From Aquimarina spongiae (lineage in GTDB: Bacteria; Bacteroidota; Bacteroidia; Flavobacteriales; Flavobacteriaceae), in assembly GCF_900141785.1 (NCBI RefSeq), contig NZ_FQYP01000003.1, positions 1-64,000 on the forward strand: a stretch of 64,000 bases of DNA, given 5' to 3'. How positions within the stretch are numbered: position 1 is the first letter of the stretch; each line of letters starts with the position of its first letter. Made by a program: the position numbers and the translations under genes. Of this stretch, positions 46,320 through 54,663 are shown piece after piece. The notes beneath the pieces are model-generated. The model worked only from the letters and a program-made list of their open reading frames with translations, searched no databases and was not told the origin of the DNA.

Positions 46320-46356
46320 TACCTACTGATTGATAACTGTTGTCATAAAATCAATA

Positions 46357-47523
46357 TTACAAAGTGTTCACTTTTGTTTTCATTAAATGTTTTTCTATTA
46401 ATGGTTTTAACTCATAAATAAGGTCTCTCCCCTTATTACCATTGGTCATTATAATGAACCCCACTTTCTGCTTCCAAAATAAATAAAAAAGAGATCTATA
46501 GGAATCATTTGCTCCTCCATGTTCGACGATATGTTTCCCATTTTCTGTATTGATTCTAGGGCCAAGTCCATGATGTGAATTTTCTTCTGCTGTGATCATA
46601 TCTTCAACTAATCCCTTTGACAAAAATTTGGAACCAGTGTCTTGTTGAGATGTCATCGTTGCTTTCAAAATCACATACAAATCCGTAGGAGTTATCCACA
46701 ACCCAGAAGCGGCTGCTTCTGGCATGGCTTGATAACCTCGTGGCAAAGCTTCTGGCTTTCCTTTTTCGTCATGGGCTTTGGCAATATTTCCAAATGCCTC
46801 TGGAAGCGGATTTAAAAAACTTGACCTTTTAAGTCCTAATGGTTCAAATATTTCTTTTGCGGCAGCCTTATGAAAAGGTAAACCGGTAACATCTTCAATG
46901 ATCTTCTGTAAGACCGTTGTTCCCCCACCAGAATATTGATATTTTTCTCCTACTGAAAAGATTAATTTTACTTCGTTATTTTTTGCTGGCTTTTTACCTT
47001 GCAGAATAGCTATCGTTGATGTTGGCAGTGCTTCTCCCGGATAATAATCAGCAAAACCATGGACCGAAAATCCTGCTGTATGAGACAAGATATGTCTTAT
47101 AGTTACTGGTTGATCTTTATTAAATTGATTTTTCTCGACTTTCCAATCTTTTAAATAGGTATTGATATCAGTATCTAACGCTAATTTCCCAGAATCTACC
47201 AACCTTAGTGCTAAAATTGCGGTAACTACTTTACTGACAGAGCCCGCCGAAAATACCGTCTCTTGGTCGATCGGTGTTTCTTTTCCTTTTTGTTGTACTC
47301 CAAATGTTAAGGTTTGTATAGTATCCAAACTCTTCATCAATAACATGCTCATCCCAGGGATTTTATGTTTTTTCATAAGCCGTTGTGCCGATATCTTTAG
47401 GCTATCTTTGCTCACAGCTAATGCGGTAGCGTTATACCTATCTTTCGAACTTTTAGTCTGCGCGCAAGAAAAGGTGATGCCGTACGATAAACAGATCGCA
47501 AGTATTAATTTTTTACTATTCAT
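46357..47523 (-). CDS. serine hydrolase lipoprotein, beta-lactamase class C-like
   Basis: 388 residues from the Met at 47523, which begins a lipoprotein signal (ICLSYGITFSCAQ, C20). The longer frame to 47595 lacks this. Motifs are S95-V-S-K98 in SAGSVSKVV, the Tyr motif YSG in YQYSGGG, and HGG (VEHGGAND) in place of KTG. This is the peptidase S12 family; activity could be carboxypeptidase, esterase or aminopeptidase. It is the second such enzyme in the window and is not obviously a drug-hydrolysing class C enzyme. An AraC-GyrI regulator gene lies upstream (78-nt gap). Confidence 0.87.
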   Translation of the reverse strand: MNSKKLILAICLSYGITFSCAQTKSSKDRYNATALAVSKDSLKISAQRLMKKHKIPGMSMLLMKSLDTIQTLTFGVQQKGKETPIDQETVFSAGSVSKVVTAILALRLVDSGKLALDTDINTYLKDWKVEKNQFNKDQPVTIRHILSHTAGFSVHGFADYYPGEALPTSTIAILQGKKPAKNNEVKLIFSVGEKYQYSGGGTTVLQKIIEDVTGLPFHKAAAKEIFEPLGLKRSSFLNPLPEAFGNIAKAHDEKGKPEALPRGYQAMPEAAASGLWITPTDLYVILKATMTSQQDTGSKFLSKGLVEDMITAEENSHHGLGPRINTENGKHIVEHGGANDSYRSLFYLFWKQKVGFIIMTNGNKGRDLIYELKPLIEKHLMKTKVNTL

Positions 47524-47601
47524 TTTGGAAAGTATTTTTAACATTTGTGCTGAGAAATTTTGGATAAAAACATTGACATCATGATAGATGATCATATTGT
47601 A

Positions 47602-49005
47602 TTAATCAAGTATATCGTTGAGTTCCCGAATAAACTTCATCGATTCCTTTTCGATCTTTTCGGTTAAATTTCTTCTATTGCTGAAATTTGGTTCTTTAAC
47701 AATAATATGGTCTATGATCGATAAACTTTTATCAATCGATTCAACCAAATGATAAGTATTCCAATCACTGTCTTTAAAAATTTTCCAATACTTCTTCCGG
47801 ATACTTTTGTTTTGACCTGACAAGCAAATCGAAAAACATAAGGTTTTATGGTCCAAGACCATAACAAATTTAAGTTTTTGTTTTTTTAACTGCTCTGTTG
47901 TTAACGAAAAATAGGAATACGCTGGGTTTCCTTTATAAATACTTCCGAGTTTAAATAAGGCCTCATATTCTTTATCAAAAAAAGCTCTTAATTCTTTCAT
48001 ATACGCTATTAACTCATGATAATCTAAACCTTCTGCGTATTGGTGATCATTATTGACGTTACCGTTCGAAAAATGTATAGTTTTAGTTTCCTCGAGTTTA
48101 ACATTCTCGGTTTTTTCCAATGGAATACAAATATCAATGATAAATTTCCGTTCAGGATGTGTGTTATGGTCGTTATGATAGATTTCAAAATAATCCCCAT
48201 CTCTAAATTTATAATCATGCTCAAGGACCCAAACATTCATACTTTTCCAGGCTTTGGAAATCTCTTCGGCCTTAATTTCGAAATGTCCAACGACATAAAT
48301 CCCTTTATTCAATGTTAGCTGTCTGATTTCTCCATCGGTTTTGATACCCTCCTTAATAGTAACACCTGTACTGAATCTTATTTTTGATCCTTCTGTAACA
48401 TTAGGGTTATCGTGATAGACCGTAACTGCTTTGAAATTTGAAATATCTAATACTCCTTTTTGATGTCCCCACTCCATCAATTTTTGAAACATATCACCTG
48501 CTTTATCAAATTCTCCTATACGGGATATACTGGCAAGTTGTAATTCGGGAAGCTCTTGTATACTAATTTTTCCATTCATTTTAATCCATTGTTTACTATT
48601 ATCAATGGAACAAATGTATTTTTCAGAAGAAAAAGGAACTATACCAATCTTGCTAAGTATTTTTTTACCTTCTGATTTAAATCTAGTTGGAGTAACCCTA
48701 TAGTATTTTTTAAAAGCTCTTGAAAACGAGCTGTCACTATTGAAACCATATTTGTAAATCAATTCTTTTAAAGGAAGATCCGGTTCGGTAAGTAGAATGG
48801 AAGCAATACGTTCTATTCGTTTTCTATTAATAAATGCATTGAGTCTTTCGTTCACCACAGTTAGAAAAACTCTATGAAAGTGATATGGCGAATAATTAGC
48901 TTTCTTAGCCAAATACTCTAACGAGAGCTCTGTATCGAGGTTTTTTTCAATAACATCTAATACTCCATTTATTCTTTTAAGGTACTCTCGGTTTGTTTCG
49001 TTCAT
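47602..49005 (-). CDS. AraC regulator with GyrI-like effector domain and C-terminal extension
   Basis: 467 residues in three parts. First, an N-terminal AraC helix-turn-helix (about 8-115) with LEYLAKKANYSPYHFHRVF and KELIYKYGFNSDSSFSRAFKK. Second, a GyrI/BmrR-like effector-binding domain (about 143-305) starting ISIQELPELQLASISRIG and including YVVGHFEIK. Third, a C-terminal extension of about 150 residues (YHELIAYMKELRAFFDKEYEAL then FVMVLDHKTLCFSICLSGQ), which I recognise only as an independent-looking domain. AraC-GyrI proteins (Rob, SoxS-like relatives) sense amphipathic toxic compounds. The adjacent serine hydrolase may be a target. Confidence 0.85.
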   Translation of the reverse strand: MNETNREYLKRINGVLDVIEKNLDTELSLEYLAKKANYSPYHFHRVFLTVVNERLNAFINRKRIERIASILLTEPDLPLKELIYKYGFNSDSSFSRAFKKYYRVTPTRFKSEGKKILSKIGIVPFSSEKYICSIDNSKQWIKMNGKISIQELPELQLASISRIGEFDKAGDMFQKLMEWGHQKGVLDISNFKAVTVYHDNPNVTEGSKIRFSTGVTIKEGIKTDGEIRQLTLNKGIYVVGHFEIKAEEISKAWKSMNVWVLEHDYKFRDGDYFEIYHNDHNTHPERKFIIDICIPLEKTENVKLEETKTIHFSNGNVNNDHQYAEGLDYHELIAYMKELRAFFDKEYEALFKLGSIYKGNPAYSYFSLTTEQLKKQKLKFVMVLDHKTLCFSICLSGQNKSIRKKYWKIFKDSDWNTYHLVESIDKSLSIIDHIIVKEPNFSNRRNLTEKIEKESMKFIRELNDILD

Positions 49006-49089
49006 TTCATTCCTGTCTACTATTACACTCTTTAAACAAAAACCGCTTTGATTACTTTTGAAGTAGCATTGCCAGTTTCTCTAAAAGCC

Positions 49090-49446
49090 TTATCTACCTT
49101 TACTAATTGCAACGACTTGTTTTCCGAAAACGGCGGCGATACCAGCTGCTAATCCTCCTATCACTCCTGTAATCAAAATAAGTAGATATGGATTACCTCC
49201 TATCTGTAACAATTGTGATATTTTTTTGGCCAGTGTAAAGTCATTAGCACTACTTAACATAAAACAATACACAGCCCAAAAAAATAATATCGCCAAAAAG
49301 GGAACAAAAAATACAGCTGCTTTTTTAAGCGGTATAAATAAAGATGTAGCTAAAGCCGCTGTCATTACCGACCACCACGGTAGAAATAATGATAATACTA
49401 CTCCCAATATAATAGTGGCTATAAAATTGATGATATTCTTAGTCAT
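49090..49446 (-). CDS. four-helix membrane protein downstream of penicillin acylase
   Basis: 118 residues with hydrophobic segments at about 8-25, 30-48, 48-68 and 92-112. The first ends with LPWWSVMTAALATSLF. No catalytic or known family motif was found. Its start overlaps the acylase stop by 8 nt (49439-49446), so translation is coupled. Function is unknown. Confidence 0.7.
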   Translation of the reverse strand: MTKNIINFIATIILGVVLSLFLPWWSVMTAALATSLFIPLKKAAVFFVPFLAILFFWAVYCFMLSSANDFTLAKKISQLLQIGGNPYLLILITGVIGGLAAGIAAVFGKQVVAISKGR

Positions 49447-51862
49447 TGCTGGCTGGTATTAAAGTTTGTGTCCCAATAATCGCACTAGTGGCTTCATTAG
49501 ATTGTAAAAAATTCAGGCTGTGGTACTTCCCAGCGGCCCAGTCGTCGATAAAGTTATCATAGTACTTACTCCCGGGATTACCTGACTGCCCTCCTGGATA
49601 TATCCCCAAAGCTGTTGGGGGCGAGGTCATCTCTACGATCATCCTCCACGAAGGTCCGTGATCTTCAGAAGTGGCATTGACAATATTACGGTCTCCCCCA
49701 ATAGGTATATCAAATCTTGAAAAGGCCGGCAGGGCTTGTAATAAGTGACCTGCATAAGTTCCTTTGTAATTGGACCAGGTGTAGTCTCCTTCTTCTTCCT
49801 TTATTTCTTGCAAACGTTTCGCCGCTTCTTTAAAAGCCAATAGGAATAAATCTTTTGCTGTTTCAGTGGTATTCTTAGTGGCTACAATATCCATAAACTC
49901 GTGGTGACCATGGTTTTTTAACAGATAAATCGTCTGGTAGGTATACGGCGAAGTCAAAGCCATATCTTCTACATCAAATTCGTCCCAAAGCATTTTGTAC
50001 AATTTGCCATACCACTGTCTCCATATACTTGGCCCAACCTCATCTATATCATTATTAAAATTCCAGGCTCTAATTTCTTCGTAGATCTCTATTTCATCTT
50101 CTGACAAGGAAGTGATATCCATATGTATAAACATATATGGAAGGAGTTCCTTAGCCTTAAGATTAAGATTATTATTGTGTAAATCTTTAAAATCCTGTAC
50201 ACTAAACTTATCCTTAGCATTAAAAAAGGTGTTAATTACACGATTTCTATACGTTTCATACCCATCATTAAAAACGAAATAGGGATAGTTTTCATCTACA
50301 GGATGCTGATTAGCAGAGCTCACAAAACCACGTTCGGGATTTTTGGTATGTGCATTGAATTTTTGTGGAATATAGGATTGCCAATCGTTTTCTGGATTAC
50401 TACCATCCATCAAAAATTTCCCTTGCCCTTCCCATTTATTTGGAAATTTCCCTTGTATCCATAACGCTATATCTCCTTCGGTTGATGCAAATACGAAGTT
50501 TTGAGCGGGTGCATTCCAATATTGTAAAGCACTAACGTAGTCCTCATAATTTTTTGCTTTATTGAGTTCTAAAAATGTTTTCTGGTTATTCCCCCCATCA
50601 TGACCTATCCACCTCATCGCATATCCTGAGCGCTCATTATCTGATTTAAAGTTTTTATCATACACTACAGGACCATGATGGGTATAAAGCACAGAATCCT
50701 TATAACTTTCTTGACCTTTGATCTTAATATCTTCTATCCTAACCGAAACATCTTTCCATTGACCGTCATATTTATATTTCGTACGATCCTCGTTGAATTC
50801 TATTTTATACCAATCGATAACATCTCTTGTAGCATTGGTTTCTCCCCAGGCAATATATTGGTTAAAGCCAGAAATTACTCCTAATGCACCAGGAATCGTA
50901 GCCCCAAACGCATTGTGATCTGGTGTGCTTAATTGCATCACAAACCAGATAGCAGGTAATTTAAGCCCTAAGTGCGGATCATTCGCTAGTATCGGGTTAC
51001 CAGTTTCAGACTTCGCTCCAGAAACCGCCCAGTTATTACTTCCATTATCGGGATGAGGCTTTTCTATAGTTTCGGCAATGGTATCCAAAACTGCTTGGCT
51101 GGCAGGCAACTCTGTCTGAGGCACATCAATAAAACTCCAATCGGTCTCCTTGGGAATTACCGGATCAGTAACATCAAAAAAGTCAGGAAAGAGCAAATTA
51201 AAATTCTCTTCTCCAACAATACGTAGCATATTGGTGTATTCAAGATCATCATCATAACCTGCCAGCATTTTGGTCATATACATTAACAACAGGGCTGTTT
51301 TTTTTGCTGTCCAGGCTTCTGGTTGATAATCCAAAAGTTTGTATTCTACAGGATAATCTTTAGGATCAAGTTGATCAATATATGCATTTACCCCATCTGC
51401 ATAACTCTGCACAAAACTTAAGGTTTTGGGATCATGGTCCTCCATATACTTCATCACCTGATCCGCACCAAAGCCCATACCACGTCTGCGTTCTGTTCTG
51501 TCATAATTTAAAGCTCTTTCACCAAAAATCTCGGATAAGCGTCCAGCAGCAGCATGGGTTTGGAACTCCAATTGCCACAAACGGTGCTTTGCGGTGAGGT
51601 AGCCCTGGGCTTTATACAGGTCCTGCTCGTTTTGAGCAAAAACATGCGGAATTATTAATTCATCATAATGCACTGTTACCTTATCTGTTAGGCCATGGAC
51701 ATTTATTTCTCCTGTTAAGGATTCATCGGTTTCATTTTGCCAAATGCCCGAATTTGGATTCAAAAATTTACCTAAGGGAGGAATGGCGCCGAGTTTGGTA
51801 TTTAAAACGTAAAAAATTCCAATGGTGAGTGCAAAGGAAATGAGAAGTTTAAAGTATTTCAT
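49439..51862 (-). CDS. penicillin acylase (Ntn-hydrolase) family protein
   Basis: 807 residues. An N-terminal signal anchor (about 5-22) is followed by the alpha-chain region, a spacer and the autocleavage site before S275 in DNGSNNWAVSG; Ser275 is the expected N-terminal nucleophile of the mature beta chain. The beta chain begins with SNNWAVSGAKSETGNPILANDPHLGL, which is the family hallmark, and ends with a GQSGNPGSKYYDNF segment. Members cleave amide bonds in penicillins, acyl-homoserine lactones or other N-acyl compounds; substrate is unknown. It is likely periplasmic. It overlaps the following small membrane protein gene. Confidence 0.92.
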   Translation of the reverse strand: MKYFKLLISFALTIGIFYVLNTKLGAIPPLGKFLNPNSGIWQNETDESLTGEINVHGLTDKVTVHYDELIIPHVFAQNEQDLYKAQGYLTAKHRLWQLEFQTHAAAGRLSEIFGERALNYDRTERRRGMGFGADQVMKYMEDHDPKTLSFVQSYADGVNAYIDQLDPKDYPVEYKLLDYQPEAWTAKKTALLLMYMTKMLAGYDDDLEYTNMLRIVGEENFNLLFPDFFDVTDPVIPKETDWSFIDVPQTELPASQAVLDTIAETIEKPHPDNGSNNWAVSGAKSETGNPILANDPHLGLKLPAIWFVMQLSTPDHNAFGATIPGALGVISGFNQYIAWGETNATRDVIDWYKIEFNEDRTKYKYDGQWKDVSVRIEDIKIKGQESYKDSVLYTHHGPVVYDKNFKSDNERSGYAMRWIGHDGGNNQKTFLELNKAKNYEDYVSALQYWNAPAQNFVFASTEGDIALWIQGKFPNKWEGQGKFLMDGSNPENDWQSYIPQKFNAHTKNPERGFVSSANQHPVDENYPYFVFNDGYETYRNRVINTFFNAKDKFSVQDFKDLHNNNLNLKAKELLPYMFIHMDITSLSEDEIEIYEEIRAWNFNNDIDEVGPSIWRQWYGKLYKMLWDEFDVEDMALTSPYTYQTIYLLKNHGHHEFMDIVATKNTTETAKDLFLLAFKEAAKRLQEIKEEEGDYTWSNYKGTYAGHLLQALPAFSRFDIPIGGDRNIVNATSEDHGPSWRMIVEMTSPPTALGIYPGGQSGNPGSKYYDNFIDDWAAGKYHSLNFLQSNEATSAIIGTQTLIPASND

Positions 51863-52016
51863 TAAGTGTGTCTATTATAACCTCTCTAAAAATACCAAAT
51901 ATTATTTTAACATTATGGGGTCAATATACAGTTTGATTTTTTCCTTTTTCCCATTACTTAAACATAAGTACCCAAAGAGTTTGGCATCTACTTTTATCTT
52001 TTTATCTGATTATTTT

Positions 52017-53468
52017 TTAGGTTCCGCAAAACGTTTGATAACCAGCATCGAAGTCTTCTGGTATTTGCTGAAATTGGAGATCCTCCGGGTGATCATCATA
52101 GGGTTTGGAGAGTACTTCTAATAATTCATTAAAGGGTTCCATCTCACCTCTAGCTGCTGTATTCAGTACATGTTCTACCCAATGGTTGCGCGGGATCACT
52201 TTGGGGTTCGATCGATTCATAAGTTCTAGGCTAGGCCCTACAAGACCTTCACGTAAGTAGGTAGCTTCCCATTTTTGTCTCCAATCTTTAAAATCCTCGG
52301 ACTTAAAAAGAGCGTTTTCTATTAGTGTATCTTGTTGTAGCGTTAAAAACACTTGTGTATAATCCGCTTTATGAGTTTCCATTAGGGCGAGTAGGTTATC
52401 CACCAATTCTTTATCCTTTTCTTCAGGATGTGAAATACCCAACTTATCAAACATCATTTTGTACCATCTTTCAGTAAACTTATATTGAAATCCATCTATA
52501 ACCTCTTGAGCAAGCTGTACAGCCTTTTTCTGATCTTCTGAAATTATAGGCAACAATGCATTGGCAAATGCAGTTAAGTTCCACTGTGCGATATGAGCTT
52601 GGTTACCGAAAGCATATCGCCCTTGTGTATCGATTGAACTAAATACCGTATTCGGGTTATAAGAATTCATTAAAGCGCAGGGACCATAATCAATGGTTTC
52701 GCCGGCAATGCTCATATTATCGGTATTCATCACCCCATGAATAAATCCTACCCGCATCCAATCCACAACCAGGTCTATCTGTTTGTGCATTACGGTCTTT
52801 AACAACTCAAGCCCTGGATTGTCTGTATCTTTTTTATCTGGGTAATGTCTTTCTATGGTATACATAGCTAGCCCACGCAAGTCTTCTGTACTACCAAAAT
52901 GACGTGCATATTCAAAAGTACCCACTCGTATATGGCTTTCTGCTGTGCGTGTTAGCACAGCTCCGTTATGCATCTGCCCACGAAAAACCTTTTCTCCAGT
53001 AGTAACAACCGCCAAACTACGGGTTGTCGGTATCCCCAAATGAAACATAGATTCACTAATCAGGTATTCTCGTAACATAGAATATAAAGTTGCTCTACCA
53101 TCACCACGTCTTGAATAAGGGGTTTGTCCAGATCCTTTTAGCTGTATGTCAAACCTTTTGCCTGTTGTGTCAATTTGTTCGCCTAATACAATAGCCCTAC
53201 CATCTCCCAACATATTAAAGTGGCCGAACTGATGACCAGCGTAAGCTTGGGCCAAAGGCTTTGCTCCATCAGGGATTACGTTTCCTGAAAAATAATCTGC
53301 GATGTTTTCGTTCTCCTGATCTAAAAACCCAAGACCAAATTGATCAGCCAGTACTTCATTAAAACACACCAGTTCTGGCTTGGTTACGGGTACAGGCTGA
53401 TGAAGGCTATAAAAAATCTCCGGTAATTCGGTATAAGTGTTCTCTAACTGCCAATTGTCTTTCTTCAT
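52017..53468 (-). CDS. selO: SelO (YdiU) protein adenylyltransferase
   Basis: 483 residues. Signature segments are AQAYAGHQFGHF, MLGDGRAIVLGEQ, DIQLKGSGQTPYSRRGDGRA, GIPTTRSLAVVTTGE and GFIHGVMNTDNMSI. The family is a pseudokinase that uses an inverted ATP to transfer AMP to protein Ser/Thr/Tyr, with redox-related targets. The chain ends FCGT, placing Cys481 three residues from the end, where animal SelO has selenocysteine. It is cytoplasmic. A GTAAC sequence lies at 53494-53498, 26 nt upstream, without the second box. It is monocistronic. Confidence 0.93.
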   Translation of the reverse strand: MKKDNWQLENTYTELPEIFYSLHQPVPVTKPELVCFNEVLADQFGLGFLDQENENIADYFSGNVIPDGAKPLAQAYAGHQFGHFNMLGDGRAIVLGEQIDTTGKRFDIQLKGSGQTPYSRRGDGRATLYSMLREYLISESMFHLGIPTTRSLAVVTTGEKVFRGQMHNGAVLTRTAESHIRVGTFEYARHFGSTEDLRGLAMYTIERHYPDKKDTDNPGLELLKTVMHKQIDLVVDWMRVGFIHGVMNTDNMSIAGETIDYGPCALMNSYNPNTVFSSIDTQGRYAFGNQAHIAQWNLTAFANALLPIISEDQKKAVQLAQEVIDGFQYKFTERWYKMMFDKLGISHPEEKDKELVDNLLALMETHKADYTQVFLTLQQDTLIENALFKSEDFKDWRQKWEATYLREGLVGPSLELMNRSNPKVIPRNHWVEHVLNTAARGEMEPFNELLEVLSKPYDDHPEDLQFQQIPEDFDAGYQTFCGT

Positions 53469-53594
53469 GTTTGCTGATGTATGTAATCCTGTTGTTACCT
53501 TTATTCGAATTATTCTTAAAGTATATCATAAGAAGTGTTTGCTCTCTAAAAGAAGCTTATGCAAGATACGATTTGTTAGGCAAAATTTCTTTTC

Positions 53595-54260
53595 CTATTT
53601 GGAGTTTAAATATTCATATTTGACCAAATCATCTTTACACCTTACTTCAATTTTTTGAGCATCTTTGATGACAAAATTTCGATCACTTACTTGTAAAACA
53701 TCGTTGTAATAATGATCGGTTAAAACTATTCCTTTTGTTTCTTTAAGTTCGTACAAAAGGTTTTTGATGATATCCTTATAGAGAGGTTCGATCATTGAAA
53801 AAGGTTCATCCAGCATCATAAATGGATGATTGAGATTTCCAATAAGTAATAACTCAAAATATCGTAGTTGTCCCATAGATAATTTTCCTGCTTTTATTTT
53901 TTCTAAACTTGCGATTTTTGGAGCATAAAAAATCTTATCCTGATCGTCTCCATTTGGAAAAAACATGGGTATAATTTCTCGTACTGTTTTCTCTTTGGGC
54001 AAAAATGTATCTTGAGGTAAATAGGCTATTTGTTTGGACGGAATAATTTCTTTGGGAGTGATTATTTCCGAATTAATTTTGATCTGAACTGAATCAGCTT
54101 TTACCGTACCAAAAATCACTTGTAACAAGGTAGATTTTCCAGTTCCATTTCGTCCAAAAACCCCTATTATTTCTCCTGTTTTACATTGAAGAGAAATGTC
54201 TTTTAAGATTACTTTTTTACCATAGGATTTATTAAGACCAGTGACTTCTAACACATTCAT
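53595..54260 (-). CDS. ABC ATPase of a minimal ABC pair
   Basis: 221 residues. Walker A GRNGTGKST (about 35-43), a Q-loop in YLPQDTFLP, signature LSMGQLRYFE in place of LSGGQ, Walker B MMLDEPFS and an H-loop TDHYYND are all present. It starts at the nucleotide after the stop of the 95-residue membrane protein, so the two are coupled. The unusual signature and Walker B followed by MIEPLY rather than the typical D-loop glutamate/aspartate suggest a divergent exporter or regulatory ATPase. Substrate unknown. Confidence 0.85.
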   Translation of the reverse strand: MNVLEVTGLNKSYGKKVILKDISLQCKTGEIIGVFGRNGTGKSTLLQVIFGTVKADSVQIKINSEIITPKEIIPSKQIAYLPQDTFLPKEKTVREIIPMFFPNGDDQDKIFYAPKIASLEKIKAGKLSMGQLRYFELLLIGNLNHPFMMLDEPFSMIEPLYKDIIKNLLYELKETKGIVLTDHYYNDVLQVSDRNFVIKDAQKIEVRCKDDLVKYEYLNSK

Positions 54261-54548
54261 TTATCTGAATATCATAAAAATTAATAGCCCTAAAAAAGAT
54301 ATAGAAGCATTTATCAACCATACTTTTTTTATCAAGTTGAATTTAGTAAAACCTAAATTGTAATATCCAAAATACTCATTCTTTTTAAACGCATGAAATC
54401 CGATATATCCCATTAAAATACCGAAGGAAGAAAACATAATTAAGCTCCAGAAAATACCGGACGTAAATCCAAAAAACAGAGAAAAAGGTATATTAAACAT
54501 ATTAATGTCTACATAGTATTTCCAAATTGCTCTAATGTTCATTTCCAA
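54261..54548 (-). CDS. small membrane partner of the ABC ATPase
   Basis: 95 residues with three hydrophobic segments (about 22-45, 45-60 and 74-94). It is too short to be a full ABC-2 permease and may form an oligomer or associate with another subunit. Its stop abuts the ATPase start with no gap. A GTAAC sequence lies at 54604-54608, 56 nt upstream. No family recognised. Confidence 0.7.
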   Translation of the reverse strand: MEMNIRAIWKYYVDINMFNIPFSLFFGFTSGIFWSLIMFSSFGILMGYIGFHAFKKNEYFGYYNLGFTKFNLIKKVWLINASISFLGLLIFMIFR

Positions 54549-54663
54549 ATATTGAGTATCATTTATCTTAATATCGAATTTTGTTAAACCATACCATCTA
54601 ATGGTTACATTAGGTTTCAGGACATTTTTTCTATTTCCTGATACATTAGTTCTATATCATTTT

